Shown here: one piece after another, positions 28,719-36,626 of the stretch
Layout: each line of letters starts with the position of its first letter
Numbering within the stretch: the stretch's first letter is position 1
Assembly: GCF_025993685.1 (NCBI RefSeq)
Contig: NZ_DAJPEN010000001.1
Coordinates: 682,001 to 746,000, forward strand
Length of the DNA stretch: 64,000 bases
Source: Bacteroides mediterraneensis
Lineage (GTDB): Bacteria; Bacteroidota; Bacteroidia; Bacteroidales; Bacteroidaceae
Reading direction: 5' to 3'
Notes under the pieces: generated by a model
The model's input: the letters and a program-made list of their open reading frames with translations, nothing else
Told to the model about the DNA's origin: nothing
Database searches by the model: none
Translations under genes and position numbers: made by a program

Positions 28719-31073
28719 TTGAGGACAATTGATTTAAAAAAGAATATTAAGTTATATCTGCCATTATCTATGAAAATAATTGGTGGATATATCTTTTTAT
28801 GTTTATTTGTTTTGTTTGTTTTTGTTATAATTTACTTTGAGAAAAGTAGAGTTCATGAACTTCAGGAAATTGTAGTAAATATAAACAAAGAACGTAAAAA
28901 TATAAATAAAGTATATCTGTATATGTTAAGATTGGCATCTCAGAGTGAATCTATTATAACATGGGATATATCGGATTTTAATAAATACCGGGATTATCGT
29001 TTAAAGGTTGGTAGTATATTGTGCAATATGAAATCATATGATTTAAAAGATACTTTGCGTTCTGAGTATATCGACTCTTTACTAAATCTTTTAGAAATAA
29101 AGGAAAGTCATCTTTTTCATATTATGGAGGCTCTTATATCAAGAAAGAGTTCAGATAGTATTATTGCTGATCGATTGCCTGTATTGGCTGAAAACTTTTC
29201 TAATATCCGTATAACAACCCGTAAGAAATCTGGTCTGGCTGGACTGTTGGGAGGTAAAGAAAAGATACTAATTCCATATAACACAGATGCACTTAACGAG
29301 TTAAATGAGATCTTTTTTACAGATCATGATAGTATAAATAGCCAAATGAAAGTTTATGATGACAGTTTGCAATTACAGAATCAACTGATAAATCACAACT
29401 TATATAAGTTTATTTCTTTTTTGGATGAGCAGGTGGAGCAATCCTTTTTAAGGAGAAGTGAAATAATAACAAAATGTCAGCATACATCTTTTAATCTATT
29501 TATTTCAGTAATAATAGTTATGTACTGTATGATTGTTATTTCTTTTATTAAAATACGTTCAGATTTACGAAATGAAGAAAAAGTAAAATTAAGACTAAAA
29601 CAGGCAATTAGTGAAAATGAGAATTTGCTTGAAATGCGTAAGAAGATTATTCTTACGGTTTCTCATGATATACGTGGTCCACTTGGGAATATTCACAATT
29701 GTGCAGATCTGGCTTCTGAAACTCGTCAAAAAAAGAAAAGAGATTTATATTTGGAAGATATTAGACATTCCTGTCATCATATCTTGCACTTGGTTAATGA
29801 CCTGATGGATGCCTATCGGATCAATGAAGCCGGTGATTTGCGTAACGACACGCCATTTTATCTTGACCGTTTCCTGCAACGCATCTCAGACGAGTTTTCC
29901 CGCAAGGCTGTTGTAAAGGCTTTATTTTTTCAATCTGAACATCAAAATTCATCTTTTGTTGTAAAGGGCGATGCAGATAAGCTGGAGCAGGTACTTGCCA
30001 ATTTATTGACTAATGCAATCAAGTTTACTCCATCAGGAACCATAAGTTTTTATTCAAAATATTTGGAAGGAAAACTGCACATTGAAATCAGAGATACCGG
30101 TATCGGAATGGATGAGGAAACGCAGAAAAGAATATTTGCTCCGTTTGAACGTGCTGCACAGAATGTCAATTCTGAGGGCTTTGGTTTAGGTCTTTTCCTG
30201 ACAAAAGGACTGATCAAAGTCCTGAATGGTATTATAACTGTGGAAAGCGCACCGGGAAAGGGAAGCATTTTCAGGCTTGAGATTCCTTTACCTGAAACAG
30301 ATGAACTTGTGGAAGAGGACAAGACTGATAGTGATTCGATAACTATTTTACCGAAGAATGTGCTTGTTGTGGATGATGATCCTATATTGTTAAAAATAGC
30401 GGAGGACATGCTTGGACGTAAGGGAATTTCCTGCACAACCTGTATGAATTTTCAGGAAGTCGTAGCTGCTCTTGGGAAATCGGATTATGATATTGTGTTG
30501 ACAGATCTACAAATGCCAGATACCGACGGGTTCGTTCTGTTAAGATTGCTCCGAAATTCAGACATAGGAAATTCAAGAACCATTCCAGTTGCGGTTATGA
30601 CTGCCCGAGGAGATGGTAATAGCGGAATCTATGAAAAAGAAGGATTTGCAGGTTGCATTCATAAACCGTTCAACATTCATGCATTACTTACTTTTTTATC
30701 AACTGTCATGTCTCAAACAAAAATTTCTCAAACTGGAGATTTTGACTTCTCTTGTCTGTTGGATAATACAGATGATTATGGACATATGCTGTCTCTTGTT
30801 CTCATGGAATCAAGAAAAGAAATTGAAGAACTTACAACAGCTATAAAGACAATCAATCGAGAAAGTATTAGGAAAACAATACATCGAATGATGCCTGTAT
30901 GGGAAATGCTTGAAAAAGAACAGTTGTTGCGTGATTTTCAAGAAAAATTACACGATATGGATATTAGTGATGATGTTATTTGTGAAAATGCTATCCAGAT
31001 TATAGAGTGGATTGAAAAATTAATTAATGAAACAGAAAATGAGTTGAAAAAATATGAAAATTCTGATTGTTGA
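28719..31073 (+). CDS. rteA: RteA-like hybrid sensor histidine kinase
   Basis: Membrane sensor kinase of up to 784 residues. The TTG at 28,719 and the ATG at 28,770 are both possible; the ATG puts the first membrane segment (IIGGYIFLCLFVLFVFVII) right at the N-terminus. A periplasmic-type region and a second membrane segment (~residue 265) follow. Then come the HisKA H-box (LTVSHDIRGPLGNI), the ATPase domain (LANLLTNAIKFTPSG, DTGIGMDEE, GFGLGLFLTKGLI), a receiver (DIVLTDLQMPDTDGF) and an HPt-like helical tail. In CTnDOT, RteA partners RteB and is co-transcribed with tetQ. Here the position of tetQ is held by PUL sulfatase genes. The RteA name rests on the adjoining NtrC-type regulator and the following mob/tra module. 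Confidence 0.85.
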   Translation: MRTIDLKKNIKLYLPLSMKIIGGYIFLCLFVLFVFVIIYFEKSRVHELQEIVVNINKERKNINKVYLYMLRLASQSESIITWDISDFNKYRDYRLKVGSILCNMKSYDLKDTLRSEYIDSLLNLLEIKESHLFHIMEALISRKSSDSIIADRLPVLAENFSNIRITTRKKSGLAGLLGGKEKILIPYNTDALNELNEIFFTDHDSINSQMKVYDDSLQLQNQLINHNLYKFISFLDEQVEQSFLRRSEIITKCQHTSFNLFISVIIVMYCMIVISFIKIRSDLRNEEKVKLRLKQAISENENLLEMRKKIILTVSHDIRGPLGNIHNCADLASETRQKKKRDLYLEDIRHSCHHILHLVNDLMDAYRINEAGDLRNDTPFYLDRFLQRISDEFSRKAVVKALFFQSEHQNSSFVVKGDADKLEQVLANLLTNAIKFTPSGTISFYSKYLEGKLHIEIRDTGIGMDEETQKRIFAPFERAAQNVNSEGFGLGLFLTKGLIKVLNGIITVESAPGKGSIFRLEIPLPETDELVEEDKTDSDSITILPKNVLVVDDDPILLKIAEDMLGRKGISCTTCMNFQEVVAALGKSDYDIVLTDLQMPDTDGFVLLRLLRNSDIGNSRTIPVAVMTARGDGNSGIYEKEGFAGCIHKPFNIHALLTFLSTVMSQTKISQTGDFDFSCLLDNTDDYGHMLSLVLMESRKEIEELTTAIKTINRESIRKTIHRMMPVWEMLEKEQLLRDFQEKLHDMDISDDVICENAIQIIEWIEKLINETENELKKYENSDC

Positions 31074-32337
31074 AGACAATATGATACTTTGCGGCATGAT
31101 TGAAAAATGGCTACAGAAGGCCGGTTACGAAGTATTGACAGCTATAGATGAACCCGGTGCACGTAGTATTCTGAAGAAAAACGAAATCAGTCTGGTATTG
31201 GGAGACGTGCGCCTGCCGGAAGGTGACGGTATCAGCCTTCTGGAATGGATGATGCGTTCCGGTATGGAAATTCCTTTTATTGTCATGACGGATTATGCCT
31301 GTATTTCGGATGCTGTTCGTGCCATCAAGCTTGGAGCTAAGGATTATCTGGAAAAGCCTGTTCACCAAGAACAATTGCTTGAATTAATGCACAGTATGCT
31401 TAAGAGTCCGGTTGTAGTGCGTAAAGAGCGTTCTTTTGTTGAACGTACCAGTGAAGCTGCCAGAAAAGCCGCTTCACTGGCTCGTCGTGTGGCACCTTCG
31501 GAACTTTCAGTCCTGATACTCGGTCCGAGCGGAAGCGGTAAGGAAGTGATAGCCCAGATGATACACCGTTATAGTGACAGACGTGAGAAGCCTTTTGTTG
31601 CCGTCAATTGTGGAAGTATACCTAACGATTTGCAGGCTTCAGAATTTTTCGGTGCAGTCAAAGGAGCTTTTACAGGAGCTGTTGCGGATAGAAAAGGACA
31701 TTTTGAAACAGCCAATGGAGGAACTTTATTTCTGGATGAAGTCGGCAATATGCCGTATTCCATGCAGATTCTTCTCCTGCGTGTCCTTCAGGAAAGGGAG
31801 TTTAATCCAGTAGGAAGTGATAAAGTGAAACATACGGATGTACGTATTATTTCTGCTACCAATGAGGATATGAAAAAAGCGGTGGAGGAAGGTCGCTTTC
31901 GTGAGGATTTGTATTATCGTCTTGCTGAATTGGAAATTTTGCAGCCACCACTTAAAGAATGTAAAGACGATATTCTCCCGCTTGCCGAATTCTTCAGAAA
32001 AGAACATTCAGGTAGAATACGTGTCAAGAATGAGGGATTTACTGAAGAAGCGAAATCATGTATGTTGGGATATGACTGGCCGGGTAATGTACGGGAATTG
32101 AACGCAAAAATCAAACGTGCAGTAATTGTTGCTGATAATGCATTATTGGATGTCTGTGATTTGGGACTGGAAAATGTAGATTGTAATGATAATCCGGATA
32201 TTCGTATTATTCAGGAAAAGGAAAGGATACGAAATCTGCTTGATAAAAATCATGGTAATGTCAGCAAGACAGCAGCGGAACTCGGTTGCAGTCGTACAGC
32301 CCTGTACAAGAAAATGAAGAAACTTGATCTGAAGTAA
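31054..32337 (+). CDS. rteB: RteB-like sigma-54-dependent response regulator
   Basis: NtrC-class activator of 427 residues, overlapping the kinase gene by 20 bases (translational coupling). Domain order is a receiver with phospho-acceptor Asp51 (VLGDVRLPEGDG), an AAA+ domain with Walker A GPSGSGKE (~residue 157) and the sigma-54-contacting GAFTGA loop (~206), the GYDWPGNVRELN block, and a C-terminal Fis-type helix-turn-helix (NVSKTAAELGCSRTALYKKM). In CTnDOT, RteB activates rteC, which leads to excision and transfer. The same role is expected here, though rteC and the excision genes are not in the window. Confidence 0.9.
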   Translation: MKILIVEDNMILCGMIEKWLQKAGYEVLTAIDEPGARSILKKNEISLVLGDVRLPEGDGISLLEWMMRSGMEIPFIVMTDYACISDAVRAIKLGAKDYLEKPVHQEQLLELMHSMLKSPVVVRKERSFVERTSEAARKAASLARRVAPSELSVLILGPSGSGKEVIAQMIHRYSDRREKPFVAVNCGSIPNDLQASEFFGAVKGAFTGAVADRKGHFETANGGTLFLDEVGNMPYSMQILLLRVLQEREFNPVGSDKVKHTDVRIISATNEDMKKAVEEGRFREDLYYRLAELEILQPPLKECKDDILPLAEFFRKEHSGRIRVKNEGFTEEAKSCMLGYDWPGNVRELNAKIKRAVIVADNALLDVCDLGLENVDCNDNPDIRIIQEKERIRNLLDKNHGNVSKTAAELGCSRTALYKKMKKLDLK

Positions 32338-32340
32338 TCT

Positions 32341-32754
32341 TTATTCTTTAAGGCGGTATACCAGTCTGCATATATTGTTTCGGAATGTTTTGGACTCACG
32401 CAAAGTCCATTGTCCGAATTGAATCTTTCCAGTTATGTTTTTCCCACTTTTGTATGATATTGGAAGCAGGTAAATGACCAGTTCATCTGCGAGTCGGAAG
32501 AGAAATACTCCACCAGCATATTCGGCACTTTTTTCGTCCTGTACTTTCATAAAGAAGGTACAGTTATTGTCTCGTCTCTCTTTTGCATCCATCAAGTCAA
32601 GCATACCGTAATGCGGATACATGTTGAATGTAGCCCGCTCTTCCCAATAATGGAAGCCGTTCCGGTCTGTTCTGAGCCATTCCATCAGTATCTCATTTTT
32701 GTCCGGCAGGAAACCGTCCAATGTGACGGGCATAATAATCTGTACTTTTGCCAT
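32341..32754 (-). CDS. Dihydrofolate-reductase/RibD-like domain protein
   Basis: A 137-residue protein, convergent with rteB (3 bases between stops). The N-terminus MAKVQIIMPVTLDGFLPD resembles the first strand and loop of DHFR/RibD-type reductases, where 'SLDGxxA/P' is typical, but the canonical NADPH-binding motif is not obvious. I chose the ATG at 32,754; the frame stays open to 32,832 and would add 26 residues of unconvincing sequence. Similar small genes lie beside rteB in related conjugative elements. It could be a vestigial or specialised reductase, and its role in transfer is unknown. Confidence 0.6.
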   Translation of the reverse strand: MAKVQIIMPVTLDGFLPDKNEILMEWLRTDRNGFHYWEERATFNMYPHYGMLDLMDAKERRDNNCTFFMKVQDEKSAEYAGGVFLFRLADELVIYLLPISYKSGKNITGKIQFGQWTLRESKTFRNNICRLVYRLKE

Positions 32755-33042
32755 ACCTCTATCTGTAAAAAAGCATGAAACCCATGTAGTTTCAGGTAGA
32801 GGCTCTGGTAAAGCCCAAACGATAACTTGCATGGGCTCACGCTATAGGGTATAGCATAAGCCTCACGCAATAGTCATCGTTTTTTGAAATTTACCAGATT
32901 CCTACCTGAGACTTCTTGCGACTTATGTATATAATCAGCGGAAAACATCCCGTAATCCGCCGTTATGTTCTATTTCAAGTTCAAAGATAAGGAATGTTCC
33001 CTGAAAATCAAATTGATTCAGGATTTATTTGTCATTCTGTAT

Positions 33043-33927
33043 CTATTCAGCTTTTCTTTTCTCCTCTTCTACACTTTCTATTCCCAACCGTTCACATAGT
33101 TCCGGATCGTTCTTGATACGTTCCATTTCATCGTTGATGATAGCCTGGGCATCCGCCTTTATCTGGTCATAATTACGCTGTATCTGCTGGAGCATGATGT
33201 CATTCCCTTCACTGTCCTTGAACGTGTTGATAATAGGGATTTTTTTGTAAGCCTTCTCTTCCGCACTTACTTTGGCATGGTCCACGATAATTTCCGCGTG
33301 GAAAATCTTCTGGTCGATTTTCTCCCCGAAATTGTCCGACACGGAACCTACAAACGTACCCTGTGAGAGGTTGGAAATCTTAGATGCAGGAATCAGAGAA
33401 TCCAGCTGGGTATTAATGGATGTGGAAACATCTTGACGGTTGATGGATATAGACTGCCGTTTCTGTAAAATCTTACCGAAACGTTCGGAAAGTGTCTTGG
33501 CCGTTTCACCTACCACCTGACCGCTGAATATGTTGCCGACTGTATTTTGAATTACCTTGCTTTCCTTTTCACCGTAGTCACGGTTAAGCTGGCTGAAGTC
33601 CTGAAATCCCAGACAGACCGCCACCTTGTTGGAACGTGCCGTTGCTATCAGGTTGTCCAGCCCTCGGAAATAGATGGTAGGAAGCTCATCTATAATGACC
33701 GTGCTTTTAAGCTGCCCTTTCTTGTTTATCAGTTTGACGATTCTGGAATTATACAGTCCGAGCGCAGCGGAATAGATGTTCTGTCGGTCCGGATTATTGC
33801 CCACACAAAGGATTTTAGGTTCTTTCGGATTATTGATGTCCAGAGAAAAATCATTGCCTGTCATGACCCAGTACAGTTGTGGAGAAATCATTCTGGTAAG
33901 CGGAATTTTCGCCGAAGCTATTTGGCC
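33043..33927 (-). CDS. mobC: MobC/TraG-type coupling protein, exon 3 (C-terminal)
   Basis: Third and last exon of a type IV coupling protein split by two group II introns. It encodes the ATPase core after the sequence GQIASAKIPLTRMISPQLYW and carries the Walker B strand and loop (STVIIDELPTIYFRGLDN), a conserved ATPase segment (ATARSNKVAVCLGFQDFSQL) and a charged C-terminus. The frame stays open upstream into intron B to 34,083, but those residues are not coding in the spliced message. With exons 1 and 2 (918 + 234 + 885 bases) the spliced frame codes for 678 residues, the usual size of CTnDOT MobC. The protein links the relaxosome to the secretion channel. Confidence 0.9.
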   Translation of the reverse strand, partial: GQIASAKIPLTRMISPQLYWVMTGNDFSLDINNPKEPKILCVGNNPDRQNIYSAALGLYNSRIVKLINKKGQLKSTVIIDELPTIYFRGLDNLIATARSNKVAVCLGFQDFSQLNRDYGEKESKVIQNTVGNIFSGQVVGETAKTLSERFGKILQKRQSISINRQDVSTSINTQLDSLIPASKISNLSQGTFVGSVSDNFGEKIDQKIFHAEIIVDHAKVSAEEKAYKKIPIINTFKDSEGNDIMLQQIQRNYDQIKADAQAIINDEMERIKNDPELCERLGIESVEEEKRKAE

Positions 33928-36392
33928 ATAGGCTAAGCACCCGGCGCCTTTCCATTTGTTACAATGGTAGGTTTCCAAGCACTCGCCTCCGAACCGTGCA
34001 TACAGGTCTCCCCGTACACGGCTCTCCACCTTATCATTCAGTCTAACTTTCCCGAATGTATTTTGTGATGACATACTGAACATACTGCTAATGTTTTACG
34101 GTTACGGGAAATCATTTTTATTTCCCAATCACTTTTACCTTTCAAGTCTTTGAGTTTGCGAACATGATGCATTTCAAGATTGTCGGTTGCACCGCAGTTT
34201 TCACATACACGTGCATTTAGTCTTGTAATCAATCCATTTCTGCCACCCGTTATAGCGACTGTGTTAGGTAATCTGTCATCTAAATTACGGTTCGGTAGTT
34301 CCTTGCGTTTGAAACCTTTGTCATAAAACTCACGTCTAACCTCGTACCCTTTCTTGTTTGTGTATGGTATGGAGAATACACCGTTTTTCTTGTACTTCGC
34401 AATAATCTTTTTTTGGGAAGTAGTGTATTTTGCGGCGTATGTCTTGTACATACTATACTCCATAATGTTGTAGAAAGAGTCAATAACGGGGCTGTTGTTT
34501 GCTATCGAGTAGTAGTTGTAGAACCCCATGATTTCAGAGTTATATTGACTTATAATCTCCAAATCATCAAGACATCTCATATATGGACGACCTTTTGGCT
34601 TCCAAACTTCTTTCCCGTTCTGCTTGGTAATTTTAACAGCATCATATTCAAGAAGTTTCTTTCGCATTGTTTCGGTAGTCACATATAATACTATCTTGTG
34701 GTCTAACGACCTTGTCAAATGACCGTTCTTATCTCTGCATGTATCATTGGATTTTCGCACAAAGACATCATAACCAAGAAATTTAGCGTGTTTTCTTGCA
34801 TTGGTAATCAGAGTTTTTTCGTCAGATAGTTCCAACTTCAATTTATCAGCCATAAATTGCTTTATGTCCTCTTTGATTTGGATACAATCTTGCTTGCTAC
34901 CGATTACTCCAATTAGAAAATCATCTGCATATCTTATGTATTTCAGTCGTTTGATACTGTCATCCATTTCATCACCGGCAGGATATTTCAGTCGTTCTTT
35001 GACAGTTTCTCTAATTTCCGCAGACAATTGTTTACGTTTCGTTTCATCAACAGTGTTTCGTAGTTTTGTAACTAACTTGGCTTTACGATGTCCGAGTTGT
35101 TTTGCAATCGGATTTTCCTTGCGTCTTTTCCCTTTGTTGAATTTTGTGATGTACTCCTTGATGTACTTGTCAAATTTGTCAAGGTAGATATTCGCCAATA
35201 TAGGACTTATAATACCCCCTTGCGGAGTTCCACTGTATGATTTGTGGAATATCCAATCTTCAACATATCCCGCATTCAGGAATTTTCTGATAAGTCGGAT
35301 AAACCTGTTATCAGAAATCCTTTCTGAAAGAATGGCTATCAATACTTCGTGGTCTATGTTATCGAAGAAGCCTTTAATGTCTCCCTCGATAAACCACTTT
35401 GTGCCATTGAATGACTTTTGAATGCTTGAGAGGGCAGTTTGAGGACTTCGTTGTGGTCTGAAACCATGTGAGGTATTTTCAAAACTGCCCTCATAGATGG
35501 CTTCCAAAATCATTCTGATAACATCTTGAAGAAGTTTATCCATAAATGACGGTATACCCAGCGGTCTCATTTTTCCGTTTTTCTTTGGAATGTAAACTCG
35601 CTGTGAGGGTTTAGGCTGATACGTCTCATTTCTGAGCGTATCAATCAACTGCTCAATATGGGACATACTGAAGCCGTCGACGGTTTTTCCGTCAACTCCT
35701 TTAGTCATATTGCCTTGTTTGGCATATATTCGTTGATAGGCTATGTAGTACATCTCTTCATTAAACAGTATCCGATACAAACGTTCGAACTTGTATTCCA
35801 AGTCGGAACTATGCTGTGTTAGACTGTTTAATATCTTTTCTGGATTTCTTTTCATGTCTCTCACACTTTCCAAAATTAACATTAAACGATAATGGCTGCT
35901 TCCCTTCGCCATGTACAAGGCTTTCCCTTGTTCGGACTACTACGGAAGCTCTGTTGCCATATGGGTTGCCCCACTTAGGCAATCCCCATTTAGACATATA
36001 ATAACTATTTGGCTTGATAGATTGTCGGATACGATTTTCGTCCTTTACTATTTATGTAGTTGCTCTGTGACAAGTTCTTTTGCCCAATCGACCTACAGGG
36101 AGAAGTTGGGTATCACAGCATAACGTCTGTAACTGTCTTCCGTTAAGGCTTAACCATCGAGCCGCTCGGACTATCGTTCAACCAGTATAGGCTTTATCCT
36201 CATATCTATCATTTCACCTCGCCACTCGGTCAAGACTTGACAGTTAGTCTACTTGTGGCTTTACCGACATGCTACACTCCCCATCGTCTTTCGTTGAATG
36301 GATAAGTCGGCTGGTGATAGGTTATTATTTCAAAGAACACGAACCTAATAGCTTGCCAAAGCTATATTTATTATATGCCCTTATGGGCGCAC
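33928..36392 (-). ncRNA. Group II intron B in mobC
   Basis: A 2,465-base self-splicing intron and retroelement, read on the - strand. It begins GTGCG immediately after codons for ...DQLQ and ends ...CCTAT before GGCCAAATA (GQI), so the splice falls between codons. Domain V is a classic 34-nt hairpin at 33,991-34,024, starting GAGCCG and ending GGTTC. The reverse transcriptase gene lies inside the domain IV loop. 35,919-36,392 holds the structured 5' domain I region, not protein genes. The boundary is supported by restored protein homology across the join. Confidence 0.9.
34038..35855 (-). CDS. Group II intron reverse transcriptase/maturase with HNH nuclease (intron B)
   Basis: The intron-encoded protein supports splicing and retromobility. 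The ATG at 35,855 (MKRNPEKILNSL) is the likely start, although the frame is open to 35,918. Domains in order are RT fingers/palm (KKNGKMRPLGIPSFMDKLLQ, SHGFRPQRSPQTAL, FIEGDIKGFFDNIDHEVL, GTPQGGIISPILANIYLDKF), the catalytic YADD box (YIRYADDFLIGV), a maturase/thumb region, and a C-terminal zinc-binding HNH endonuclease (CENCGATDNLEMHHV, CSVCHHKIHSG). All catalytic motifs are present and the frame is intact, so the intron is probably active or recently active. Confidence 0.95.
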   Translation of the reverse strand: MKRNPEKILNSLTQHSSDLEYKFERLYRILFNEEMYYIAYQRIYAKQGNMTKGVDGKTVDGFSMSHIEQLIDTLRNETYQPKPSQRVYIPKKNGKMRPLGIPSFMDKLLQDVIRMILEAIYEGSFENTSHGFRPQRSPQTALSSIQKSFNGTKWFIEGDIKGFFDNIDHEVLIAILSERISDNRFIRLIRKFLNAGYVEDWIFHKSYSGTPQGGIISPILANIYLDKFDKYIKEYITKFNKGKRRKENPIAKQLGHRKAKLVTKLRNTVDETKRKQLSAEIRETVKERLKYPAGDEMDDSIKRLKYIRYADDFLIGVIGSKQDCIQIKEDIKQFMADKLKLELSDEKTLITNARKHAKFLGYDVFVRKSNDTCRDKNGHLTRSLDHKIVLYVTTETMRKKLLEYDAVKITKQNGKEVWKPKGRPYMRCLDDLEIISQYNSEIMGFYNYYSIANNSPVIDSFYNIMEYSMYKTYAAKYTTSQKKIIAKYKKNGVFSIPYTNKKGYEVRREFYDKGFKRKELPNRNLDDRLPNTVAITGGRNGLITRLNARVCENCGATDNLEMHHVRKLKDLKGKSDWEIKMISRNRKTLAVCSVCHHKIHSGKLD

Positions 36393-36626
36393 CTGAAGCT
36401 GGTCTTGTGCCCCACCTTTCCAGGCATCCATGAAAGGAGAAAGGTAGTTTTCCAGTTCCGGATAGGAAGTCAATATGGTAAACAAATCAGAATAAGGTTT
36501 GTTCAGCAGTTCCACGGCATGAGGGAAGCTGCAATAGATACCGTTTTTGTATATTTTCAAATACCAGATTATAGCTGCCAAAAGGATAATCGGAGACTCT
36601 ACAAAGAAGTCACCCTGTTTTTCAAT
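36393..36626 (-). CDS. mobC: MobC/TraG-type coupling protein, exon 2
   Basis: A 78-codon internal exon between the two group II introns. It encodes the coupling protein stretch starting IEKQGDFFVESPIILLAAII and ending in AWKGGAQDQLQ. Joined to exon 1 (...NLNKTW) it restores the expected NLNKTW-I-x-KQGDFF sequence, and joined to exon 3 it gives DQLQ-GQIASAK. It has an exact multiple of three bases and no internal stop. Confidence 0.88.

Noticed and set aside
33928..34083. N-terminal extension of the mobC 3' exon
   Set aside because: The open frame there reads through domains V and VI of intron B and is not homologous to coupling proteins.
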